From Lachnospiraceae bacterium (GTDB lineage Bacteria; Bacillota_A; Clostridia; Lachnospirales; Lachnospiraceae): a stretch of 64,000 bases of DNA. Positions 25,472-33,770 of this stretch are shown here, piece after piece. Each line of letters opens with the position of its first letter. Position 1 is the stretch's first letter. The notes under the pieces are model-generated. The model did no database searches. It was not told the DNA's origin and saw only the letters and a list, made by a program, of their open reading frames with translations. Made by a program: the position numbers and the translations under genes. The DNA lies in assembly GCA_024684065.1 (NCBI GenBank), contig JAIKXO010000109.1, positions 1-64,000 of the forward strand, in the 5' to 3' direction.

Positions 25472-26818
25472 TCAGCTCCAAGGGAAGTTTATTATCCCGT
25501 AAACATAGATCACGATTATTACAATGGGTACGAAATACGTGAACAGTGGCCTGAGCCAGGGCTTTACCTCGAGTCCCTTACCGGCATTGACCTCTGCAAT
25601 GAAATTGTCCCAGCCCCAGCCGGCTTTGCTGCAGCAGAAGACAGCTAAGAACAGCGAGCCCAGAGGAAGGACGTTTGTCGAAACAATGAAATCCCAGAAG
25701 TCAAGCCAGGCCGTTCCTTCCGCAAAAGGCTGGAAATGAAGGACACTGTATCCCAGGGCAGTAGTAAGGGAAAGCACAAATATCACGATCCCGCAGATGA
25801 TGCTGCCCTTAGGCCTGCTCCAGCCGGTGAGTTCCCTGACCATCGCAAGGATGGTTTCGCAGACAGCTAAGACGGTGGACATGGCTGCAAATACCATGAA
25901 CAGGAAGAAAAGCGCTCCCCATAAGCGGCCTCCCGCCATATTTGTAAATACTACGGCCATAGTGTCAAATAAAAGACTGGGGCCGGCAGTTACCTCTACT
26001 CCATATGAAAAACATGAAGGGAAAATGATAAGTCCCGTGATTGCCGCCACAAAGGTGTCCAATACGATAACATTGACCGCTTCTCCCATTAACCTTCTTT
26101 CCTTGCCGATGTAGCTTCCGAATATCGCCATGGAGCCCATTCCTACCGAAAGAGTGAAGAATGCCTGGTTCATTGCCCCGAATACCACGGAACCGTCTAT
26201 CTTGGAAAAATCAGGTATGAGATAAAACTTAAGGCCTTCGCCCGCTCCGGGAAGGACCAGGCTTCTTGCCGCTAACACGAGCAGAAGGACCAGAAGCGCA
26301 CACATAAGGAATTTGGTGACTTTTTCAAGACCGCTCTGCAGATTGAAACTTAAAATGATAAAAGCAAGTGCGATGGTGACAAACAGATAAAGGACGTTGA
26401 CCTTCGGATCGGTTATCATGGAAACAAATCCGAGATTATCCGTCTGTCCTCCGAGAAATTTAAAGAAGTAGCAGAACATCCAGCCGGTGACCACGCAGTA
26501 GAAGCACATTAATGCTATATTTCCGATGAAGTTTATGTATCCCCAGAATCCCCATTTGCCTCCGGGCTTCTGAAGCTTCGCATACATAAATACAGGGCTT
26601 GCCTGGGCTGCTCTTCCAATTGAGAACTCCATTGTAAGGATAGGAAGCCCTAAGAGCAGAAGACAGAGGATGTATACAAGCATAAAGCTTCCCCCGCCGT
26701 ATTGTCCGCACATCCACGGGAACTTCCAGACATTGCCGCATCCGATGGCACAGCCTGCAGACAGCATGATAAAACCGAGCCGGCTGCCGAGCCGCTCCCT
26801 GTTATTTCCTGTTTCCAT
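25472..26818 (-). CDS. Neurotransmitter:sodium symporter family transporter
   Basis: A 448-residue membrane protein of the SNF/NSS family, which imports amino acids with sodium. The diagnostic first segment reads GFIMLSAGCAIGCGNVWKFPW, the unwound helix that binds sodium and substrate. About eleven hydrophobic segments are visible, the number often seen in bacterial members such as MhsT and TnaT. GGGAGGGAG lies before the ATG at 26818. The substrate cannot be read from the sequence; hydrophobic or aromatic amino acids are common in bacterial members. It is monocistronic and convergent with rhaM. Confidence 0.9.
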   Translation of the reverse strand: METGNNRERLGSRLGFIMLSAGCAIGCGNVWKFPWMCGQYGGGSFMLVYILCLLLLGLPILTMEFSIGRAAQASPVFMYAKLQKPGGKWGFWGYINFIGNIALMCFYCVVTGWMFCYFFKFLGGQTDNLGFVSMITDPKVNVLYLFVTIALAFIILSFNLQSGLEKVTKFLMCALLVLLLVLAARSLVLPGAGEGLKFYLIPDFSKIDGSVVFGAMNQAFFTLSVGMGSMAIFGSYIGKERRLMGEAVNVIVLDTFVAAITGLIIFPSCFSYGVEVTAGPSLLFDTMAVVFTNMAGGRLWGALFFLFMVFAAMSTVLAVCETILAMVRELTGWSRPKGSIICGIVIFVLSLTTALGYSVLHFQPFAEGTAWLDFWDFIVSTNVLPLGSLFLAVFCCSKAGWGWDNFIAEVNAGKGLEVKPWLRPLFTYFVPIVIIVIYVYGIINFPWS

Positions 26819-27036
26819 TTTGTATCTCCCTCCCGTAAAAAACTATTGTGGTCTGATCATGATTTTAACGGGCTGCATGCGCTTTTGAGCCCATACTTTC
26901 CGATCAGGCCGTTATAACTGTTGTCCGGCTCTGTTTCAGGACTTCGTTCTGATAATAAGGTCTGAAAAACGGACCGAAGCGATAAAGAGCAGAGCTGAGC
27001 AGTAAACAGTAAAGATTATATATCAGTAATTAATCA

Positions 27037-27065
27037 TTGACAAGGCAGAAAAAGTAATATAGAAT
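27037..27065 (+). promoter_or_regulatory. tRNA-Pro promoter
   Basis: TTGACA (27037-27042), 17 bp, TAGAAT (27060-27065): close to ideal, about 25 bases before the tRNA. The rest of the gap from 26819 shows only an eroded GGTCTG/CGGACC repeat arm near 26960. Confidence 0.8.
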
Positions 27066-27090
27066 AGTCACGGATTTCAAAAGAAGCCGT

Positions 27091-27165
27091 CGGGGTGTGG
27101 CTCAGTTTGGCTAGAGCGCTTCCTTAGGGAGGAAGAGGCCGCAAGTTCGAATCTTGTCACTCCGA
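27091..27165 (+). tRNA. tRNA-Pro, anticodon AGG
   Basis: A full cloverleaf can be drawn: acceptor CGGGGTG/CACTCCG, D stem GCTC/GAGC, anticodon stem CTTCC/GGAAG around loop TTAGGGA, T stem GCAAG/CTTGT with loop TTCGAAT. Anticodon AGG (27126-27128) reads CCU. C1-G72 and discriminator A73 fit bacterial proline tRNA identity. CCA is not encoded. A34 would be expected to become inosine. Confidence 0.92.
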
Positions 27166-27419
27166 TGATAAAAGACCGCAGTAATGCGGTCTTTTTTCTG
27201 GTGTTTCTTATGATCCTGATCAACTTCATTGGATGGATTTTGTACTATATGGGATACCAATATGGATGGATGATCGTAATCAGTCAGTTTTCAGTTGTTC
27301 CGTTGTACTATCTCTTCTTCGGCCTTTGGAAGAGCAATTACCTGCTGGCAGGGACGGCAGTTCCTTTTTTCGTGATACATACCGTCAACGGAATATTGAA
27401 CTTTGCAGTTAAGAAATGA
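27165..27419 (+). CDS. Possible small membrane protein overlapping the tRNA 3' end
   Basis: An 84-codon frame with three clear hydrophobic segments (about 9-30, 33-53 and 61-78), aromatic-rich, ending AVKK. The composition looks like a real membrane protein, not a random frame. The apparent ATG uses the tRNA discriminator base, the first codons form the tRNA terminator hairpin, and no Shine-Dalgarno is visible before it or before the next Met (27210). It may be a truncated gene, or expressed in an unusual way. No family is recognised. Confidence 0.4.
   Translation: MIKDRSNAVFFLVFLMILINFIGWILYYMGYQYGWMIVISQFSVVPLYYLFFGLWKSNYLLAGTAVPFFVIHTVNGILNFAVKK
27169..27197 (+). terminator. tRNA-Pro terminator
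   Basis: AAAAGACCGCA and TGCGGTCTTTTTT form a stem with a T-run immediately after the tRNA, inside the first codons of the overlapping ORF. Confidence 0.85.
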
Positions 27420-27528
27420 TAGCTTATTTATTTTGGGAAAACACGTCCGGAGCTTTCAGAGATGTTAAGACTTTTAAAGGAACAGAGCATAAAGGACAGC
27501 GGGATTTTCAGGGAAAAATCCCCGGCAC

Positions 27529-27553
27529 GGGAAACGCTTTGATCAGCGTTCCC
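27529..27553 (-). terminator. Hairpin after the solute symporter gene
   Basis: GGGAACGCT/AGCGTTTCCC-type stem around GATCA, 20 bases past the stop of the minus-strand symporter gene. The T-run is poor. Confidence 0.5.
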
Positions 27554-27572
27554 CATGCAGGGATGATGTTTT

Positions 27573-29168
27573 TTACATTTCCTTTTCTTCAGGAAGCGCA
27601 TATTTCAGCTCGACCATGTGCTTCTCGTTATAGCATTCAAATACCGAATCCACCGTCTTTCCAGGCATTTTAGGAGTGAAAAGACTCACGACAGGGACGA
27701 TCACAAGCCCTGCGACCATGGCCGTAGCCCCTGCGTTTATGGGGCTTTGTATGAATTTAAGCGAGGGGAACATATTCACTACAGTGATGAATATGGCGGA
27801 GGCAAAGCAGACCCATACAGAAGCTCTCGTCACTCCTTTCCAGTATAATCCGTACAGGAAGGGCGCTAAGAATGCTCCGGCAAGGGCTCCCCAGGAGATT
27901 CCCATGAGCTGCGCGATAAATGTAGGCGGTTTTATGGCCATAACAACCGAAAGCACTATGAAGAAAACCAGAAAGCTTCTCATGATGATTATCTGCCTTT
28001 TTTCGTCTGCCGCATGGCCTTTCTGATCAGAGGATCCGTTTCCCGGAGCCTTTTTATCCTCTTTCTTTAACAAAAGCCCCTGAATCAGGTCAAGAGTAAG
28101 AGTAGAGCTTGATGTAAGCACGAGAGAGGCAAGAGTCGACATTGAAGCCGAAAGCACCAGCATGATCACAACGCCTATGAGCAGATCGGGAAGGGTTGAC
28201 AGCATGGAGGGTATGATCGCGTCAAAGGCCACGCCTCCGTCGGCGTTATGGATGGCTTCCGTATCAAAAAGCCTTCCGAAGCCTCCGAGGAAATAGCAGC
28301 CACAGGATATGATGACCGCAAATATCGTTGAAATGACCGTTCCCGTCTGGACAGCCTTTTCATCCCTGATCGCATAGAACTTCTGGACCATCTGGGGAAG
28401 CCCCCAGGTTCCGAGAGAGGTTAAAATGACGACGCCTAAAAGATTTACGGGATCGGGGCCTAAGAAAGCGGTAAATGCTCCCTGCTGCCCTTCGGTAACC
28501 GCTATATCGGAAGGGATTTCCGCAAGCTTGAATACCGCCGCGTTAAAGCCGCCCTGTCCGTTTATTATGGAAGCAATGACAGCGATAATGCCGACCACCA
28601 TTATTATACCCTGGATGAAATCATTGATGGCGGTGGCCATGTATCCCCCGAGGATAACATAGACACAGGTGAGAGCCGCCATTACTATGACGCATGCCGT
28701 ATAAGGTACATTGAAGGCCATCTCGAAAAGCCTTGAAAGCCCGTTATATACCGAAGAAGTATATGGTATGAGGAAAACGAAGGAAATAAGCGCCGCCACA
28801 ATACGAAGGGAGGAGCTTCCATAGCGTTTGCCGAAATAATCAGGCATTGTCCTCGCATCTAAGAACTTGGTCATTATCCTGGTCCTTCTGCCAAGCACTA
28901 CCCAGGCAAGAAGCGATCCGATAAAGGCATTTCCTATACCGATCCAGGTGGCTGCCATTCCGTATTTATACCCGAACTGCCCGGCGTAGCCGACAAATAC
29001 CACGGCGGAGAAGTAGGAGGTTCCGTAGGCGAAAGCGGTAAGCCACGGGCCGACCTTTCTTCCGCCTAACACAAAGTCATTTACATTGGTCGTGGAGCGC
29101 CTTGAATACAGGCCGACTCCTATCATTACGGCAAAGAAAAGGATTAACAGAAAAACTTTGATAAACAT
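27573..29168 (-). CDS. Sodium:solute symporter (SSS family)
   Basis: A 531-residue membrane transporter with about thirteen hydrophobic segments. The sequence FVLGGRKVGPWLTAFAYGTSYFSAVVFVGYAGQFG near the N-terminus is typical of the SSS family (PutP, PanF and relatives), where sodium drives uptake of proline, pantothenate, carboxylates or sugars. A hydrophilic loop near residues 370-395 (KKEDKKAPGNGSSDQKG) is cytoplasmic in the usual topology. GGGAG precedes the ATG at 29168. The substrate is not determinable here. Its promoter contains a perfect palindrome, so specific repression is likely. Confidence 0.9.
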   Translation of the reverse strand: MFIKVFLLILFFAVMIGVGLYSRRSTTNVNDFVLGGRKVGPWLTAFAYGTSYFSAVVFVGYAGQFGYKYGMAATWIGIGNAFIGSLLAWVVLGRRTRIMTKFLDARTMPDYFGKRYGSSSLRIVAALISFVFLIPYTSSVYNGLSRLFEMAFNVPYTACVIVMAALTCVYVILGGYMATAINDFIQGIIMVVGIIAVIASIINGQGGFNAAVFKLAEIPSDIAVTEGQQGAFTAFLGPDPVNLLGVVILTSLGTWGLPQMVQKFYAIRDEKAVQTGTVISTIFAVIISCGCYFLGGFGRLFDTEAIHNADGGVAFDAIIPSMLSTLPDLLIGVVIMLVLSASMSTLASLVLTSSSTLTLDLIQGLLLKKEDKKAPGNGSSDQKGHAADEKRQIIIMRSFLVFFIVLSVVMAIKPPTFIAQLMGISWGALAGAFLAPFLYGLYWKGVTRASVWVCFASAIFITVVNMFPSLKFIQSPINAGATAMVAGLVIVPVVSLFTPKMPGKTVDSVFECYNEKHMVELKYALPEEKEM

Positions 29169-29188
29169 GATGATATCTCCCGGTTTTT

Positions 29189-29218
29189 ATTATTTAGTTT
29201 AGCACTTTAAAGTGTCAA
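29189..29218 (-). promoter_or_regulatory. Symporter promoter with palindromic operator
   Basis: On the minus strand TTGACA (29213-29218), 18 bp, AATAAT (29189-29194). The 12-bp palindrome CACTTTAAAGTG (29203-29214) lies in the spacer and overlaps the -35 box. A second related arm, CAAAGCTTTG, follows at 29216-29225. Confidence 0.65.
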
Positions 29219-29348
29219 AGCTTTGAAGCGCTAAAGTTACTATATCAGAGTTTTTATTTCCGGTCAACCGGTAATTATGATTATGGTCAAAATATGTTGA
29301 TACAGGAATGCAGAAAGACAATGCGGAAATAAGGGAAACGCATTATTT

Positions 29349-30440
29349 TCAGATATGCTGAATAACGGAAACCACCTGATCCTTGCCGTTTTTCTTCCCA
29401 TGATACAGCTTGTTATCCGCATCGAAGATGGTCTCTTCTATGGAATGTGCGTTTTGATGCTCGGAAACGCCTATGGTAAGCGTTACATGAAGTGTTTTTT
29501 GATAAAAGGGTATTATCCTGTCGGCGACTCTTTGCCTTACTTCCTCGCAGATATCCGCAGCTTCCTCTTTGCCGCAGTTATTAAAAAGGATCAGGATCTC
29601 CTCCCCGCCCCATCTGCAGATGGGATTGCCTGCAGGTATGGTATCGGTTATTATGCCTGTTAACTCTTTAAGCACAAGATCTCCCGCCTCATGTCCGAAA
29701 GAGTCGTTGATATTCTTGAAATCATCTATATCGCACATCGCTACGGAAAACTTTTCTCCCGAGTTAAAAGCCGCATCAAGATGCTTGCGCATGCTCCTCC
29801 GATTTAAGAGGCTCGTAAGCGGATCGGTTGAAGCTCTGTAGTCGAGTATTGCATTCTGTTTTTTCAGTTTGGTCTCAAATCCGTTAAGAGTATAAGTGAA
29901 AAGCAGCAGGAAGCAGAACATAAAGGTAAATACACATATGGAATTGAAGACAAACAGCAGTCCGGTGATCTCCTGCGACAGCTCATAGTAGGGGTAGGAT
30001 CTGTAGGTTACCATCCTGCAGACAACATAGATCACTGAAGCTATGCCCCCTAAAAATGACGGAACAAGGAAGCGCATACGGCCTCTTGTCAGGTCATAGG
30101 CCGCAAAAAAGCAGAAAGGGATAACGGCAATGATAAACTGCGCAAAGCCCGTATCCCAGCCGACGAAATAAGTGGCTAAAATCCCGTGAAGTACGATCTC
30201 GGCATATGAGTAGATAAAAATAACGTAAGCTTTATTCTTTTTGGCAAGATCCCGTACATAGAAATACAGGACCGGGCTGAATATATTGAAAACAGCCATG
30301 GGCCAGACCTTCAGGTAAAAAAATATCAGACAGAAGATTACGTGGGTCGAGCCTACAAGTGTTGTCAGGACATAGTACTTGTTGTTCGCGAATCGTTCGA
30401 AGATGTCACGTATTTTTTGTTCATTCAGTGATCTGCTCAT
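29349..30440 (-). CDS. Membrane diguanylate cyclase (GGDEF)
   Basis: A 363-residue protein. Six to seven hydrophobic segments fill residues 20-195 (a membrane sensor of unknown ligand). A short helix leads to a GGDEF domain (about 205-360) with LTSLLNRRSM, CDIDDFKNINDSFGHEAGD and an active GGEEI motif. It should make cyclic di-GMP from GTP at the membrane. An RxxD inhibitory site is not evident before GGEEI. It lies alone between the symporter and thiolase genes. Confidence 0.92.
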   Translation of the reverse strand: MSRSLNEQKIRDIFERFANNKYYVLTTLVGSTHVIFCLIFFYLKVWPMAVFNIFSPVLYFYVRDLAKKNKAYVIFIYSYAEIVLHGILATYFVGWDTGFAQFIIAVIPFCFFAAYDLTRGRMRFLVPSFLGGIASVIYVVCRMVTYRSYPYYELSQEITGLLFVFNSICVFTFMFCFLLLFTYTLNGFETKLKKQNAILDYRASTDPLTSLLNRRSMRKHLDAAFNSGEKFSVAMCDIDDFKNINDSFGHEAGDLVLKELTGIITDTIPAGNPICRWGGEEILILFNNCGKEEAADICEEVRQRVADRIIPFYQKTLHVTLTIGVSEHQNAHSIEETIFDADNKLYHGKKNGKDQVVSVIQHI

Positions 30441-30467
30441 TTACGGAAATACTCTTTTACTGCTCAG

Positions 30468-30517
30468 ATGCATCGCCCGGACGAAACGGCGGCATTGCCG
30501 CGCCCTGGGCGATGCAT
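30468..30517. repeat. Perfect 11-bp inverted repeat upstream of the GGDEF gene
   Basis: ATGCATCGCCC (30468-30478) and GGGCGATGCAT (30507-30517) enclose an inner GCGGCATTGCCGC. It sits just before the diguanylate cyclase start. A second inverted repeat, TAAACACAA/TTGTGTTTA, follows at about 30549-30592. Confidence 0.55.
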
Positions 30518-30654
30518 ACAGTTCTGGCTTAGTTGAGGATAAACATAGTAAACACAATTTCATATTGCGTTTAATATATTTATTTTGTGTTTAGTCCGAC
30601 CGCGATGATCCCTTGAAATGTCGGAAGCAAAATCATATCTGTGGAAAGATTTTC

Positions 30655-31836
30655 CTAATCTCTCTTAACTATCGCGGCGCAGCCCATTCCGCCTCCTACG
30701 CAGAGCGTAGCAAGGCCTGTCTTTGCATCCCGTCTCTGCATTTCGTAAAGGAGGGTCACGAGGATCCTCGCGCCTGAACAGCCTACGGGATGTCCCAGGG
30801 CTATGGCTCCGCCGTTAACATTTAAGATATCAGGGTTAAAGCCAAGTTCCTTCTGTACGGCTACCGACTGGGCGGCAAAGGCTTCGTTTGCCTCGATAAG
30901 ATCGAAATCTCCGACAGACATTCCGGTCTTTTTGAGAACCTTTTTAGTGGCGGCGACAGGGCCGATGCCCATGATCCTCGGCTCAACGCCTGCAAGCTCG
31001 CCTGCGATCCAGGTGGCCATCGGCTTTACCCCGAGCTCTTTTGCCTTTTCTTCGCTCATTACTATGATGGCTGCCGCTCCGTCGTTTATCCCGGAGGAGT
31101 TCGCGGCTGTCACCATTCCGCCTTCCTTGAACGCCGGACGAAGCTTTGAGATGCTTTCTTCTGTAACACCTGCCCTCGGACCTTCGTCAGTATCAAAAAG
31201 TATGGTCTGTTTCTTCTGCTTCACTTCGACAGGAATGATCTCTTCTTTAAATTTCCCGTCTTTTATGGCCTTTTCAGCTTTCTGCTGGGAAATGGCGGCA
31301 AAACGGTCAAGCTCTTCCCTTGTAAGTCCCCAGTCCTCGCAGATGTTTTCAGCGGTCATTCCCATGTGGTAGCCGCCGAAGGCATCCTGGAGCGCATCTA
31401 TTATGAGCGTATCCACAAGGGTCGAATTCCCCATCCTGTATCCGAAACGGGCTTTTTCCAAAGCGAAAGGCGCCCGCGACATACTCTCCATTCCACCGGC
31501 GACTATGATATCCGCATCGCCCATGGAAATGAGCTTTGCCGCCAGGTTTACACAGTGCAGTCCGGAGCCGCATAAAACATTTATCGTTGTGGCCGGAACC
31601 TCTACGGGGATCCCCGCGTTTACGGCTGCCTGTCTTGCAACGTTCTGTCCCTGCGCTGCCTGGATAACACAGCCCATATATACCTCGTCCACATCTTCGG
31701 CTTTAACGCCTGAACGCCTGAGAGCCTCTTTAATCACAATAGTTCCAAGCTCGGAAACGGGAGTGTTGCTTAAGGAGCCTCCCATCGTGCCGATGGCCGT
31801 TCTCACCGCGCCGGCCAAAACAACCTTTCTTGCCAT
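30655..31836 (-). CDS. Acetyl-CoA C-acetyltransferase (thiolase)
   Basis: A 393-residue thiolase that condenses two acetyl-CoA to acetoacetyl-CoA, the first step towards butyrate, or runs the reverse reaction. Catalytic residues are visible: acylated Cys in NVLCGSGLHCVN (about 89), His in GGAIALGHPVGCSG (about 349) and the second Cys in GGGMGCAAIVKRD (about 379). AGGAGG precedes the ATG at 31836. No other butyrate-pathway gene is adjacent. Divergent from rhaB. Confidence 0.94.
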   Translation of the reverse strand: MARKVVLAGAVRTAIGTMGGSLSNTPVSELGTIVIKEALRRSGVKAEDVDEVYMGCVIQAAQGQNVARQAAVNAGIPVEVPATTINVLCGSGLHCVNLAAKLISMGDADIIVAGGMESMSRAPFALEKARFGYRMGNSTLVDTLIIDALQDAFGGYHMGMTAENICEDWGLTREELDRFAAISQQKAEKAIKDGKFKEEIIPVEVKQKKQTILFDTDEGPRAGVTEESISKLRPAFKEGGMVTAANSSGINDGAAAIIVMSEEKAKELGVKPMATWIAGELAGVEPRIMGIGPVAATKKVLKKTGMSVGDFDLIEANEAFAAQSVAVQKELGFNPDILNVNGGAIALGHPVGCSGARILVTLLYEMQRRDAKTGLATLCVGGGMGCAAIVKRD

Positions 31837-31872
31837 AGCTATGCCTCCTGAAAAAATTAGTCTGATTGATAT

Positions 31873-31878
31873 ATTATA
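31873..31878 (-). promoter_or_regulatory. Thiolase extended -10 promoter
   Basis: On the minus strand TGCTATAAT, a TG-extended -10 box, about 35 bases before the thiolase start. The -35 region is weak. Confidence 0.55.
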
Positions 31879-31983
31879 GCATAAATGATAGAATAATTGT
31901 ATCTATTCAATCTGATACGGGAAAATGCAGGTGTTTCTATGCGGTGCCGGGCACAGCGCCCTGCTGTAAGGGAGGAAACGTTA

Positions 31984-32030
31984 ATTATGCGGTATTTTCC
32001 CCATGAGGGAAACATGTTGGATAGAATACT
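31984..32030 (+). promoter_or_regulatory. rhaB promoter with weaker regulon box
   Basis: ATTATG (31984-31989), then TTTTCCCC (31995-32002), then AATACT (32025-32030). Order and spacing follow the rhaA and importer promoters within one base, but the upstream TTCCCC half-site is missing. Confidence 0.45.
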
Positions 32031-32056
32031 TATAAATCGTGTGAAGGGGGCAGCGT

Positions 32057-33451
32057 ATGAACAATTGTTATCTTGCGGTAGACATAGGCGCTTCAAGCGG
32101 ACGCCATATTATCGGATATATGGAGGACGGGAAGCTCAGACTGAAGGAAGTGTATCGTTTTGAAAACAGTATGGAGCAGAGCTTTAATAAGAAGCTGTGG
32201 AATGTGGAGAGGCTGTTTAAGGAGATCAAAAACGGGATGACAGCCTGTAAGAGAGCGGGGTTTGTGCCGGTGTCTATGTCGGTGGATACCTGGGCGGTTG
32301 ACTATGTGCTCCTTGATGATAACAATGAAGTAGTCGGGGATACTTACGGCTACAGGGACGGCCGCACCGCGAGGATGGATGAGGTCGTATATGAGACTAT
32401 TTCCGAGCCGGAGCTTTATAAGAGGACCGGGATCCAGAAGCAGATATTCAATACTATATATCAGCTGACGGCTGACAGGGAGAAGCGTCCGGAGATCCTT
32501 AAGCAGGCAAAGACCTTCCTGATGCTGCCTGATTATTTTCAGTTCAGGCTGACAGGGGTGAAGAAATCCGAATATACGAACGGTTCCTCAACGCAGCTTG
32601 TGGATCCAGAGACAAAGCAGTGGGACAGGGAGCTTATGAAAATGCTTAAGTTTCCGGAGGACATCTTCCTGCCCCTTCAGATGCCAGGAACCTTCCTAGG
32701 GGAGCTGCTTCCTGAGATAGCTGATGAAGTGGGTTTCCAGACCAGAGTATATATGTGCGGGAGCCACGATACAGCCTCTGCGGTCATGGCGATGCCCGGA
32801 AACGAAGGCTCTATTTACATCAGTTCAGGAACCTGGTCCCTTATGGGGGTCGAGCTTTCCGATGCGTTAAGGAGCGAGGAGAGCCACGAAGGAAACTTCA
32901 CAAACGAGGGAGGATATGATTACAGGTTCCGCTATCTGAAGAATATCATGGGTCTGTGGATGATACAGTCGGTGCGCCATGAAGCAAAAGATGCCTACAG
33001 CTTTGCCCAGCTTTGCGAAATGGCGGAGGAGGAGAAAGACTTCCCGTCAAGGGTTGACGTGAACGATGCCTCTTTCTTTGCGCCGTTAAATATGGGGGAA
33101 GCCATCCGCGACTACTGCAGAAAGACCTCGCAGCAGGTTCCGGAGACGATAGGCCAGCTTAGCGCTGTTATTTATCAAAGCCTTGCAGAAAGCTACAGCA
33201 GGACGGTAGAGGAGATTGAAAGGAATACCGGTAAGACCTATGACAATATCTGCATTATAGGCGGAGGAGCCAATGCGGATTATTTAAACAAGCTTACCGC
33301 AAAGGCCTGCGGAAAGAAACTGACTGCAGGACCTACCGAGGCTACTGCCATAGGAAACATGATCGCCCAGTTTATTGCAGAAGGAGAGATAAAGGATCTG
33401 AAGAGTGCCAGAGAGATCGTTGCGTCGTCCTTTGATATAAAGGAATATTGA
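32057..33451 (+). CDS. rhaB: L-rhamnulokinase
   Basis: A 464-residue FGGY-family kinase that phosphorylates L-rhamnulose at C1. It begins YLAVDIGASSGRH (phosphate 1 loop), has VDTWAVDYVLLD, GSHDTASAV, SSGTWSLMGVE (phosphate 2) and the adenosine-region IIGGGANADYLNKLTAKACG, all typical of RhaB. GAAGGGGG precedes the ATG at 32057. It is the first of three rhamnose catabolic genes in the same direction, 319 bp before rhaA, which has its own promoter. Confidence 0.95.
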   Translation: MNNCYLAVDIGASSGRHIIGYMEDGKLRLKEVYRFENSMEQSFNKKLWNVERLFKEIKNGMTACKRAGFVPVSMSVDTWAVDYVLLDDNNEVVGDTYGYRDGRTARMDEVVYETISEPELYKRTGIQKQIFNTIYQLTADREKRPEILKQAKTFLMLPDYFQFRLTGVKKSEYTNGSSTQLVDPETKQWDRELMKMLKFPEDIFLPLQMPGTFLGELLPEIADEVGFQTRVYMCGSHDTASAVMAMPGNEGSIYISSGTWSLMGVELSDALRSEESHEGNFTNEGGYDYRFRYLKNIMGLWMIQSVRHEAKDAYSFAQLCEMAEEEKDFPSRVDVNDASFFAPLNMGEAIRDYCRKTSQQVPETIGQLSAVIYQSLAESYSRTVEEIERNTGKTYDNICIIGGGANADYLNKLTAKACGKKLTAGPTEATAIGNMIAQFIAEGEIKDLKSAREIVASSFDIKEY

Positions 33452-33529
33452 TGACGTACAGAACCTTACGCCCCTGAGAATATGTTCAGGATATTAAGGC
33501 GGCAGGAGTTCTTTACGTAAAGGAGCAAT

Positions 33530-33587
33530 ATTTTCCCCGGATTATGAAGAATTTCCCCTTAATAAAGAGGGTACGCATATTTATACT
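33530..33587 (+). promoter_or_regulatory. rhaA promoter with shared regulon box
   Basis: Half-sites TTTCCCC at 33532-33538 and 33552-33558, exactly 20 bp apart, around GGATTATGAA. A TATACT -10 box is at 33582-33587. The 33530-33561 block and the spacing match the importer promoter at 20001-20058. Confidence 0.75.
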
Positions 33588-33670
33588 GAAAGAAGACCGG
33601 GAAATCCATGGGTTTCCAAGTTATGTAAACCATGCTGACCGGAAATCTGAAGTGAAAATAAAAATATAAA

Positions 33671-33755
33671 GGAAATTATCCGGTCAGAAAGCTGCCCGGA
33701 TCGGCACAAACTTCAGTTTGTGCTTAAGCGCACGATCTGTGAGCAGATCGGCGCA
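33671..33755 (+). repeat. Interspersed three-hairpin repeat, copy 5
   Basis: GGAAATTATCCGG/CCCGGATCGG, GCACAAACTTC/AGTTTGTGC and CGATCTG/CAGATCG in order. It lies wholly within the rhaA leader and ends about 15 bases before its start codon. Confidence 0.85.
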
Positions 33756-33770
33756 GAAAGGAGAAAAACG

